Below, one piece after another: positions 47,530-57,955 of a stretch of DNA of 64,000 nucleotides. The translations under genes were made by a program, and so were the position numbers. Where the stretch lies: contig JAJIRX010000668.1 in assembly GCA_023853785.1 (NCBI GenBank), positions 620,001-684,000 of the forward strand, written 5' to 3'. Source of the stretch: Psilocybe azurescens. Taxonomy: Eukaryota; Basidiomycota; Agaricomycetes; Agaricales; Agrocybaceae. Each line of letters begins with the position of its first letter. Positions within the stretch are counted from its first letter, which is position 1. The notes under the pieces were generated by a model, which was not told the DNA's origin, ran no database searches, and was given only the letters and a program-made list of their open reading frames with translations.

Positions 47530-50460
47530 CGTTTTATTGCGTTTAGAGCAAGTAACTGCTTTGGGCCTATCTCATCCCTCCTTCGGTCTTGATTTTCATT
47601 TACTACTCGTGTCCTGCTCCCTCTTTTCTGTCCTAGTTCTGGTTCTATCTGTATAGTAAGTGCCTGTAGGCTGTCAGCCAACCCATCTTGACTCATTTCA
47701 GTGAATACTTGCTCAGAGCTCACTCGTTGATATGGTATTGTGTATGCTCTCGTTTTTGCTGCCAGTCTGTATCTCAGTTCACTATGACACTTACAGGCGA
47801 CTTGAAGAGGTATTGGGAATGAAGGACTCGGAAGCCCATTCAGTATCAACATCAATGTCCGCTCACCTCGCGTCTGCGCATTCACCATCAGTGATGCCTA
47901 GTACAGACAAAACTGGCCGTGGTCTATTGCTTACAACCCGGAATGCTACCAATACTTCTTTCAAGGTTGCTGTGAGCATTGATGGTCGATGAGGAAGTGG
48001 GCGTCGATGAGGCAGTTGGGGGTCAATGAGGAATTGTGGTGTCGTTGAATGCGCCGGACGAGCCAACAATGGCGTTGATTTCAAAGTTGGGTTTCGACGA
48101 GGGAGTCGGGCGTTGTTGAATGATGTGGCAATCGTCGATACATTGGGGGCATCAAGCTATCGAGTTATGGTCAGTTCCTTTATTTCTCTCGTTTCACGGC
48201 GCGACTTACTTGCGTTACGCAAGCTAGACAATGCACTGTGGTCGAGGTCAAAGCTCGCCCCCACAGAACGATCAATGCACTCACCAACAACCGCGACGGA
48301 CATCAAAATCTACCGAAGGACTCATTGGAGAGTGAGGGACGCAGAGCACAGTGCAAGAATAGGTGGGAGTGCGCACAGGAATACAGCGCAGGGTGGGCAA
48401 GTACACACTGATGATATGTGAGTATCATGTGCTGCTGCTACGAGCCCTCCCGTTCATCATGTCTCATGCTAGACAACGGACACAAAGTACGGGCGGCCCT
48501 ATAACACATCGCAAGCATCAATTAGCTCTCAAACAAGTGTGATAAGAAGGCACTTACCACGACTGACTGTGTGGGGCGACGACGGCGGTCGTGTGTTCAG
48601 TGGACGCTCTCGCACTGCAAAGGCAAGCCAGCACACTTGATTTAGTAGTCTTTTACTTACCGTTCTCGACGCTCATTTCATCGACCACACCACCAGCCTC
48701 TTGACATCGTTGACGGCCTCCTAGAGAGGGAGAGACGGGGAAACATATGCGCGGTAGGCAAGGTACATGTCAGCTCGCCTTTCCTCACGTATACGCACTG
48801 ACACATGCTCTGTGTCTGAAGGGTCGTCGGCATTGGGTGGGAACACAGAGATAGAACACTGGCTTACCGTTGTCGCGATCAAGAATGCTAGAACACTGGT
48901 AAAAACCGGTAACCCGTCAGCGTGCTGCTTGAAGACAACCACAAATTATGGAGACCGCGTACTTGTCGAAGACGCCATGAAAGGATGTAGAGAGTAGGCA
49001 AAACGGGCTGAGCTGAGTGGATGAAGAAAGCACAGACATTATCTCACAAATACATAGGGTGACACGTTAGGGGGACCTAAAGGGAGGTCCGATGTCTCTG
49101 AGAAGGCGTCTTTAATGTATCTTTGATCTTCCTTATTCCTGTGGATTCCAGGTTATCGAACTGCATAGAACGATTGCGGACCCACACGATACACCAATGT
49201 ATGGTACCGGGGCACTGCTGGATACGTCTGGCCCTATTTGAGTTATTTTTGTCGTCTGACAGTCAGTGAGGCGTGCTCGTTTTCTGCCGCTGCTCGCCCA
49301 TTATCTAGCCTCGGTTTTGGTGAGCGGCGCGGTCCAACCTTCGACTTGGCCTCCACATCCTAATTCAACACCAGTTCCTGATGCGAGTACAAGTGAACCC
49401 CATCTGGGTAGCCTGCGGTTAACCAGGACTATTTCCCCGGTTCATATCATGATTTGATCTCTTGCCTCGTCCTCTATCTCTCATAGAACTTGTATCTATG
49501 AGCCGTACCGACGTTACACCAAGTTTTACTGCAGTTAACAATGATGATGCCGGCCTAACAAGCGGATCTTATACACCACACCTACTACAGTGCCTGTCCA
49601 TTTTCCCACTTTCATGGCACCCAAAAAGTCACACCGCACCACTTGTGCGTATTGCCAACAACGATAGGTCTTAGTACAGTCAAAATTATGTCCAGTCGAA
49701 GCGGCCATGCTTCTATGTCAACCACTTTGGAATGGACAATGGGATCGGTTGCATATCTGCTGTGAGTCCGTGCTATGCAATACCCTGAGCTCAAGCGGTC
49801 TTGTATTTCTGACATTACGCGCTCTGTTAGCCTATTTATCATTGGTGCTTAGGAGTACAAGGACGATGAAGAGATCCCACCTATCTTATTGTGGTTGTTT
49901 AAGCCAGACTGCATGGATCTTATCTTCGATGTTGTCTGTTCGCTGTCAGTTCCGCATCCCCAGTATACAAGGACAGAGATCGTTGTTCTCTCTCGTCATC
50001 CTCCTGCGACTGCATACCGTCTTCTCGTCTCCGCTACAGTCATATCTTCTGGCCTGCGGAAGGCTTCTCTAGGTTGTTGGGGATCATCTACGTCGATGAG
50101 TTGGGTGGATTGGATGCAAACAATCCCCATCACGAGACAAACATACCTGCTACTAATTTAAATCGTAATCGTTCCCGACTCTGGAAGTTTTTATTGCATA
50201 TGCTTATATGAGTATAATTTCATCCGCATATGGTCGCCATTCTTCGTTGAAAATCATAAGAGCACATTGGCATCAGGCAGGTTTCTGCCCCCTCATTTCT
50301 TTCAAATTCTTATTATCTCTCAATTTAGCGGACTTAGATGCGATTATGATATCCTGGTAGTCAGTGCTCTACGGTGATGAGAATGGCTTTACTCTACTAA
50401 AGTTCTAATATACTATTAATTACAGCGGAATAACTGCACTTGTCTCTGTACTCCGTGTGA
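47530..50460. other. No recognised gene; degenerate repeats
   Basis: It contains a patch of imperfect GTCGATGAGGAAGTGGG-like repeats (about 47985-48150), the second copy of the direct repeat (49235-49380) and many short frames. A minus-strand stretch at 47508-47888 is open for 126 codons without a recognisable domain. Nothing else is supported. Confidence 0.35.
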
Positions 50461-50469
50461 GGAGAGATG

Positions 50470-52711
50470 CTACTTTCCTCCTCGCATCTCTCTCGTAGAG
50501 AAACTAGAGACGGCATCGAGCCAGTCACTCTCCGTCAACTGAGGCCAAAGCTTGTCTATGAAATAAAACTCGGCCGTCTGTGTGTCCCATAGGAAGAATC
50601 CGCTTGTCCTATCGAAACTCATCAAAATGGGAAGGTACACGCAGAAATAGGATTCATGACAAACCTTCGCTCCGACGTCCTGACAATGAGTTCCACAGGA
50701 GGTATGCCGACCTTGGCACAGTATGTACCTTTACTAATATTATCCTCGTTTATGTCCCTTCCTTCTGCCAGTAGATTCGTGACCGATTTTACAATCTCGT
50801 CGCGTCCACCATATCCTACAGCAACCTGGAGATAAAGTCGAGAGTACATAGACGTCGATTTTTCCAAAAGTTCGATAGATTCCATTAGTTCGCGGGGGTA
50901 GCCCGATAAATTCCCCTATGACGCGGATACGAATTTGGAAAAGATGGACGATGGAAGTATACGCTAGACTCTTGAACTCAGCGGACATGAGACGAAATAG
51001 ACCGTCCACTTCTTCTTGTGAGCGTTTGAGATTTTCCGATGAGAATGCCCATACTGTGACATATTTTGGACCAGGACTTTGCTTGGTGTACATTGCACTA
51101 TTTGGCATGAATCGCAGCCACCACTCGAGAATGTTTCCTGCGGTCTGTGCCCCATGTTGATGTCCGTATAGCACAGGTTTTCCGAGATTTCGAGCGTAGC
51201 GTCGGTTCCCATCCATTACGAAGCCAACTGGGATAATAAGCGAGAGTTTGGACTGTATTGCACATAAATAGACGTACTGTGTTGTGGAATTTTGATTTCT
51301 TCTCCTCTGAATATCGTACTTTCCTTGATTTGTGTTCTCCAACACGATATGGTCTCTTGAATTGCTCGACGTACGCTGTCCACGGTGGCCCACGCTATCT
51401 TTCCGGGAAGCGCTATCCACGGTGTTATACGTCCTATTAATGGCCATTGTGATACATCGGCAGCCTGTGTGGACCTCCACTGAGTTTCAAGGATACGAAC
51501 AAGAATAACTTGAAGGTAAGGTCTGCCATCTTTCCCGGCGTCAAGCCATTGTAGATATGGTGTCAGCCGATGAATATTCTCTGAGTCAGCCTTGTCGGAA
51601 TACACAGGCATATCGCACATGATGTCCATGGAGTGTATAGCTTGTAGAGAAGACTGCCGATTTTCAGCATCAACAGTACGGCGAAGGTAAAGGAATACTC
51701 ACCATAAAGACTGGCCTCGTCTGCGGTTCCAAAACGAGAAGAAGACAGATCACTCCCCGCAATGGCAGCCACATAAGCGCCGGGTAGACAAACCATAAAG
51801 TGGCGATAGCAATTCTTTGTATTGCGCGTTGCCACCATTTACTCAGAATTTTGAGTTGATATTGATCGCGGACTCGCTCGGGAAGCAAGTCATATCCGAT
51901 CATAAGCCCCAGCCTAAACAAAGTCCGCATTATCCAACCCACATTTGTGGTTAGCATAGATTTCTCCACTTCCTCGACAATCTTACGGGTGACGGAGTAT
52001 CCCGAGTCCATCGAATCTAGTTGACGATTGAACATCGTCACAAATGTGTCGTAGTCCCTGGCCAGGAGTTCTTCTGGAATACCGAGACGTAATGCCGCAC
52101 AAGTATTCTCAAGCACGATTGTATCTTTGGCTCGCTTAGAAAGCCTAAGGCGCAGCAATTATTTCGGTAAGCCGAAACGTAGTCGATTAATGTACTCACG
52201 GTCTTCCGTAGCGCGTCTGGAAGGCGATGGTGGCATAGGTGAGTGTATACATCACCCAAGCTTTCAGGTCGTCTATATAGCCGTATGTCTTGACATCGGC
52301 TGGAACTCCTAGCTCTTTGTGCATGTCGTCGGTGATGGGCCCATGAACGTGACGGTGAATCCATCGGAGCCAGCTCGCGGTCTGTTCTTTTTCCTCTGAC
52401 GTTCCATTGAATACCATCTCGACAAAAAGACATGTTCGTAGTAGGCGAGTCAATGGTCGACTGTAAAAATCTGTGTGGGATTGAACCTGATGATGGAAAA
52501 TTAGCGATCACATAGTCTATGGCTAGTCAGCAATTCATAGTACATACTGCAATGCTAATGCTAGTGTGATGGGTCTGACATAATTTCAGTATTCTTCGAA
52601 TTTGGTGTATACGTGAGCGTTTACCTCTAGTAGTAATGCGGTAATCGAAGCAAAAAGACTCAATGTGGCTCCGGCTTGGATACGAAGGTCGTCGATTATG
52701 TTGTCCTCCAT
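50470..52711 (-). CDS. Candidate fusion: DUF2236 (mpaB/Lcp-like) oxygenase + cis-prenyltransferase
   Basis: This is an eight-exon minus-strand model: 52625-52711, 52548-52574, 52200-52486, 51703-52144, 51278-51653, 50665-51227 and 50470-50608, seven coding exons if the second is kept as one, with phases closing except for one extra C. Residues ~1-281 form a DUF2236 domain: FYSRPLTRLLRTCLFVEMVF, LRWIHRHVHGPI (haem-ligand-region His), AWVMYTLTYATIAFQ, ALRLGIPEELL and YDLLPERVRDQY. A ~120-residue linker follows (SLQAIHSMDIMCDMPVYSDK). The cis-prenyltransferase begins IPQHIGFVMDGNRRYAR (catalytic Asp), then GHQHGAQTAGNILEW, VTVWAFSSENLKR, IRVIGEF, VAVGYGGRDEIV and SGFFLWDTQTAEFYF. The run of five C at 50894-50898 shifts the frame. 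The alternative is two genes: a stop follows if intron 51654-51702 is retained, and an ATG lies at 51629. Confidence 0.72.
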
Positions 52712-52807
52712 GAAGTGTGGATAACGAAGGCGAACAATTGATGGGAATATATAGGAAGCGCCCAGAATGGCCAAGCATGTGCGGAAAGCGAAGCAATCGA
52801 GGCACAA

Positions 52808-54751
52808 GGGCAAAGGGAAAAAGCCGTGGCAGGGGCGTGCGGGGCGTGCGGGGCGTGCTGGGGCGTGTAAGATGGGGCGTGCGGGCGTGCATATTCTGGT
52901 CGACATATATCGTGTACAGGTGCATTTAAGAGCACTTATGTGGTGTATAAATGAATCCCTAGTCATAATTATCTCACTACGAATGCGTGTGCGTCCAGCA
53001 AGTGTGTTTTTAATTAAGTTGGTTGTATAGTGTGACAGAGTAACACGTGACCTTTACCTTGTAAATGTGTTTGACCGATACTCAACTTGGCTTGATGGCC
53101 ATTGCTTTGCATGGCGTAACGAGTCCTTTTGTGGGACTGATTTGAACCATCCTTACTTACTTATGCTTATACTTTTAGCATCAAAAATTTATAATTACAT
53201 ATACTGAACAATTCATTATGCACAATACCAAAAATAGAGAAAAAGGAGCCATTTTACTATGTGGGGGCCATATTTTTACCATCCTGCCTCACACTTTATG
53301 GCTTCCAAAAAATTATAAGCTATATAATGAATGACCTGCTATGCACAATGCAAAAAAACTGGAGAAAAGGGAGCTATTTTGTGATGTCAGAGCCTGATTT
53401 TGCACTTTTTAGCACATTTATTACAATATTTTGGCCCTTACATTGAACATAAAAATATAAAAATTCAGATTAATGTTCATATGAGCTGTCTATATTAGAG
53501 TGCTAAAAATCAGATTTAACAAAGCTGCAGTTGTGAAGTTATAAATGAAAAGTGTCAATTTACAAACACTGGTGATAGTACAATCAAAATGCTGGATGAC
53601 AAATGCAACAGAATTCAGAATTCATGTCATGTTGTCAAAGCAATGGAAGGAGTTGAGACTTGAGTGTGGTTCCACTTGCCCATTGAGTGTGGGAGATTGT
53701 GCCAAGTTAAACCAGGGCTTTGTAAGGCAAATAAAGCAAGAAAACTTAGGCAAAAATCATGTGCAGATTGCAATGAGTTTCCTTGATGAAGGACATGTGA
53801 GTACACCCAAATTTTTCTTCCTCAAACCACCTCCTCAGGAGGAATCCATAAAATTGCACCCACTCACCTCCCAATTATATTAGAATTTTCCTAATACTTT
53901 CAGTGTGTATCTATGTATAGACACTTAAAGGACTCCTTCTAGCCTCTTACTAGTGAGTCAACTACGCTACAACACATGCTCAAGGTGACTATATAGGCTA
54001 ACCACAACATAACACGTCTGGCTTCGCGTCTCAACTTCAAGTGTCGTAGGATCACGTGACCTGAACCAGTCAACCACACGGAATCACGAGATTCTGCCTC
54101 CTCAGATCATCTGACTCGCCGATTACGAAGCGCATCATTCGGCAAAAATAACTCGGGAGAAGCCGGTTTTACAAAAGCAATTCACGTTCACGTCACGTTA
54201 TTAAAGACAAAAGAGGAAATATATTCGCACAAAGATAGATTCTTGACATTGCGCCCACGCTGGGTCCCTGTAAAGAACGAGTCTTTACTTACGTAAAGGA
54301 CTCGTAACGTACTATACAACCTGCAGGATACCTTTTACACATTTAAATATAAGGATACACTGTTTTAAATATCTATAAGAAGATCTAAAAACATGTAGCT
54401 CAAGTTTTTATTTACTAAGGTCAAAATGAGGTAAGTATCAAAGAGAGAACACAGTGAGTCATCAACATCGTTTAATCAAGGTAAAAACTCTGGATAAACG
54501 AGCGCTTAACGACTAGGTAAATATTATTGCAAGTATACTAACCTTTATTTAGCTATATTACCTTTAAAAACCACCTGCACCCAGCGTGACATATGCACGC
54601 CCCAGTGCACGCCCCAGCACGCCCCGCACGCCCCGGTGCACGCCCTACTCACGCCCCACTCACGCCCCATGCAGTGCACGCCCCATTTTCACTCCCCACG
54701 CACGCCCCGGCACGCCCGGCACGCCCCTGCCACGGCTTTTTCCCTTTGCCC
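52808..54751. mobile_element. Element with inverted ends carrying GCACGCCCC arrays
   Basis: GGGCAAAGGGAAAAAGCCGT at 52808 (followed by GGCAGGGGCGTGC) is exactly inverted at the right end, stopping at 54751. Next to each end lies an array of GGGGCGTGC units (52830-52895) or its complement GCACGCCCC (54595-54730). The interior is AT-rich with no believable gene; the 112-codon frame at 53545-53883 has no recognised domain. It begins only about 100 bases upstream of the ATG of the oxygenase-transferase gene, so it occupies that promoter. No target duplication was found. Confidence 0.65.
54281..54305. repeat. Near-perfect 25-base palindrome
   Basis: GAGTCTTTACTTACGTAAAGGACTC reads almost the same on both strands (one mismatched pair). 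It lies inside the GC-array element. Function unknown. Confidence 0.5.
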
Positions 54752-54759
54752 ATCGGACA

Positions 54760-55420
54760 AGTAACGTATCGAACATCGTCTATTTTATACAAGTTTGGCG
54801 AATTAAGAGTGATGAAACCAACCCATGTCATTCTCGCAAGGTAATACTGTTCTTTGCCCGACTATGTAGATAAACGAGTCAGAGTGGAATTGAATCATTC
54901 TCTGTTCTTCCGTAGAAAGCTAATGTATATTGGAGAAATCGTAGTTTCGGACTCGCGACAACTAGGCCATTTCTATCCACTTTTCCTTGCTCGAAGTTCT
55001 GATCCACCGGCTATCTCTGGTCATCTCGACATGACAAAGGCATGTACATTGCTTACCCCAGGCGTTCAAATAGTCCTTCATGTCATCCTCCTCAAGCTCG
55101 AGCTCAATATCACAAGTGTCGTATTCTGGATGACCAGTGCGTGAGGGATCCACCGAATGTTCAATTTGGAGATCCTAATTACGGTATAGATCGGCCGCCG
55201 GTTTTACGGCAAGTTTATCTGTTTGGACATTCCTACCAGGACTTGGTACGTACATGTCAAGAATTACGAAGAAAATACTATCCCATGTCCGAAAGGGACC
55301 TCATGTAATTTTTCAGAGATCTCACAGCAAATCAAATCGTATAAAGACTTAACAGCCTCGCCAGATAGAACAACAAACCCGAAGCTGATTCCCTAGTCTT
55401 TTCTTTCATTCAATTCGTAA
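54760..55420. other. No recognised gene; plus-strand coding-like stretches
   Basis: Around 55140-55308 the plus strand reads FGDPNYGIDRPPVLRQVYLF and YYPMSERDLM, which look coding. They could be the 3' end of a decayed gene. No family was recognised and no complete model was possible. Confidence 0.25.
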
Positions 55421-55424
55421 AGCC

Positions 55425-55867
55425 ATGCGCTTAATATCACTCGCATCCATCCTGCAGCAATCAATGTGGCGCCCGCTTTTGCTGACGATGCAGCTCATAC
55501 TGTTGTTAATGTTTTGACCGACGTAAGGGTTTCCCTGATATTCAGGCTTTCCGAAAAATCTAACGCTATCTCATAATCACAGTTCGTTTTAGTGCGTCAA
55601 ATCCTCTTGTCTACGGTCATCGGAAAACATTCCATTTTCGCCCAATTTGCGGTCACCGCGCCTATTGCTGCGATTCTCCGAGCTCTCAAGGCCCAAGTTG
55701 AAGATATGTTTTACGTGACACTCGTTCCTATTAGCACTGAGATAACTGTTGTTACAGGCTTTGGCATTCAGATTAATAAACTTGATCCCCACCTTATGAA
55801 TCCGGGTGGGAAAGCTTTCAGCCCTGCTCCGCCGTTGCTGACATCGCCGTTGCCTCTATTCTCGTAG
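55425..55867 (+). pseudogene. Small secreted-protein gene, frameshifted
   Basis: An ATG at 55425 opens MRLISLASIL, like a signal peptide, but the mature-like sequence AAINVAPAFADDAAHTVVNV continues one frame over. An intron (55523-55582, GTAAGG to CACAG) leads to exon 55583-55867 with FVLVRQILLSTVIGKHSIFA, TAPIAAILRALKAQVED and an LF-rich end. The shift falls in the TGCAGCAATC region. The family is a fungal hydrophobic secreted type whose name I cannot give. Confidence 0.4.
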
Positions 55868-55917
55868 TACACGAGTAGACCTATGTGTAGGAAATCGTAA
55901 GACAAAATTGTGTGTAT

Positions 55918-56055
55918 ACCCGGCACGCCCCGGCAGCAATAATTTCAATATTGCACGCCCATCCGCAGATATGCACGCCCCAGCCCCTGCACGCCCCTTG
56001 CACGCCCCAGTCTTGCACGCCCCGGCACGCCCCGCACGCCCCTGCCACGGTAAAA
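55918..56055 (+). repeat. Third GCACGCCCC array
   Basis: About eight GCACGCCCC-type units end in CCTGCCACGG, like the right end of the element at 52808-54751, then TAAAAAACCTGTGCCC in place of CTTTTTCCCTTTGCCC. No inverted partner was found nearby, so this is a solo or decayed end of the same family. Confidence 0.65.
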
Positions 56056-56059
56056 AACC

Positions 56060-57770
56060 TGTGCCCGAGGCACAATGGACTGGCCAAAATAAGGATCCCT
56101 ACTAGGCGGAAGCTACTTCGAATATCAAATGGCATTTTGATAATTCAGAAGTGATCCACGTCTGCAGGGAGAGCCTGGCACCTGTCTAGGGTCTGAGAAC
56201 GAGATTTGGAGAGGGCATGTAGAGCTCCCTCTTCAGCGTGGAAGAGTGCAGATGTCTTTGGAGAGATGGTCTGAGGTTTAACAAGGGAGTTTTTACTCAT
56301 GTTGGGATCGTCTATAGCCATTTCCGTAGCTTGGTTTGCGACATCGAATAATTTTGTCAATGCCTTTATAAGTTGTAGAGATAGAGATAGATCGGCCTCT
56401 TCCCATCCGGGGGCAAAAACCATTGAATGATGGCAGTTACATGTAATTTCAATTAACGAGAATGTCGGTCTAGTAGCTCCAGGTTCTGTTCACCGAGGGG
56501 CCATCCAAGTCAGAATGCCGCCTAGCGTATGAGTGATGGGGTCCTTGAATGGCGTTCTATTCGGAAGCTGTTTTAGGGGTCGTTTTCTTGTGGTCAGAAG
56601 TCAGCAATTGATCAATAGCCCATCTATGGCCATAGCGGCATATATACGCTGTTAGAAAGTAATCTCAAATCCCCAACCCCTTCCTTGCTTCCGCATGAGC
56701 AATTGTCTTGAGACGAATCTATGAGCCATGCACAGCAACGAGAGAAAATACACGGAGCTCGATAGAGGCATGAAATTTAGGCGGGTGAGCAAATCATTCC
56801 TGTCAATTCCTCTCATGCTCGCTAAATCTCCAAGACTCCTGTGGGTGAACGCCGTTAACCACCGCTGGCTGCATGAAGCTGTGATAATTACGAGATGGTA
56901 ATAATATATTCACATGTGCATTTCTAATTAACTGCGTCAGAATGATAGTCTGGCAGTGCGTGTCCCCAAACGCAAAGCGGAAATGAGCGTCTCCTCGTGT
57001 GGCGAATAGAACAAGAACGCAGTGCCCCATGAGGCTGTACATTCCAACACCGTTTTGATTGGCATCAGCACCACGACTCCTTCAACCGAGATAGAGAGGC
57101 TTACTATATTTTCCATCCATAGCTCGGCCTTGCTCACGAAATATGGATGCATTGTAATCTGTCGCCTATTGTTACTTAGTCTGACAAGCAATGACATATT
57201 ACGTTTATTTTCGCCCTCCTTCAACCAATTCATCTGCATTATTCTAGATTATGCCCATTGCGTGGTCCTATATCTGTCCTATTAATCTCGAGCAATCAGC
57301 TACCGGGACCATTAAATTGAATCTTCAAATTTGAGTCAGGACTGACGATCACGACAGAATAATACACAACTGATGAAGCATTCTGAGCTGCTGCCGGGAA
57401 ATACTCCCTGTGACGTACCGAGAACTTTTCGTCCAATGTTGGCATAGTCGGCGACTTAGTCGGATTAGCTATTCGCTTAGACAAAACAGTCAGATCTCCG
57501 ACTAAACCGACTATCCGTATTGATGGTTTCCTGAAAAGGTGTTATGAGGTCATAGATACGATAATTCGAGCAGTTAGTGGCAGTCAGTAACAAGATTTGT
57601 TCTTGTTACCATCTGATAAGATCCATAATACACGTGAGTTACAGCACATTCGACTTGGAAGTTTCAGAACTAAGAACTTGGTCAGAACACCACCTTCTTG
57701 ACTTATCTCTCACTTCATACAGCAGCTGGCGGGCAAGGTATTATCTTTCCCAAAAAATTTCATCATTCGG
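56060..57770. other. No recognised gene
   Basis: Minus-strand open frames at 56145-56423 and 56937-57239 have no recognisable domain or supported intron structure. The rest is AT-rich intergenic sequence. Confidence 0.35.
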
Positions 57771-57773
57771 ACT

Positions 57774-57955
57774 GAATAACAGAATAGTTGCTTACATCGA
57801 ATGGCGAGGCTATCCTCGAATCGAGTGATGGTAAGATGCATCCACCGCCGCCTTTAACAACTATCCCTACGACATCGATTACTTTAGAAAATCTAGGATG
57901 GTTGCGAACAAGTCTGCTAGGAAACATTGAACCCGACGAATCCGTGAGTCAGCTG
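57774..57955 (+). repeat. Direct duplication, first copy (interrupted by an element)
   Basis: AATAACAGAATAGTTGCTTAC ... GAATCCGTGAGTCAGCTG, resumed after the inserted element at 60179 (CTCCTTTCCTCCATAGACGTC), matches the uninterrupted copy at 60331-60580. The duplication therefore predates the insertion. Confidence 0.8.

Noticed and set aside
51670..51702. Stop codon after the DUF2236 domain as the true gene end
   Set aside because: It lies inside a sequence with good intron ends (GTGAGT...CAG, 49 bases) whose removal keeps the frame. Kept as the alternative model for the fusion gene.
53545..53883. 112-codon open frame inside the GC-array element
   Set aside because: It has no domain, no homologous pattern and AT-rich composition. 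Coding is not supported.
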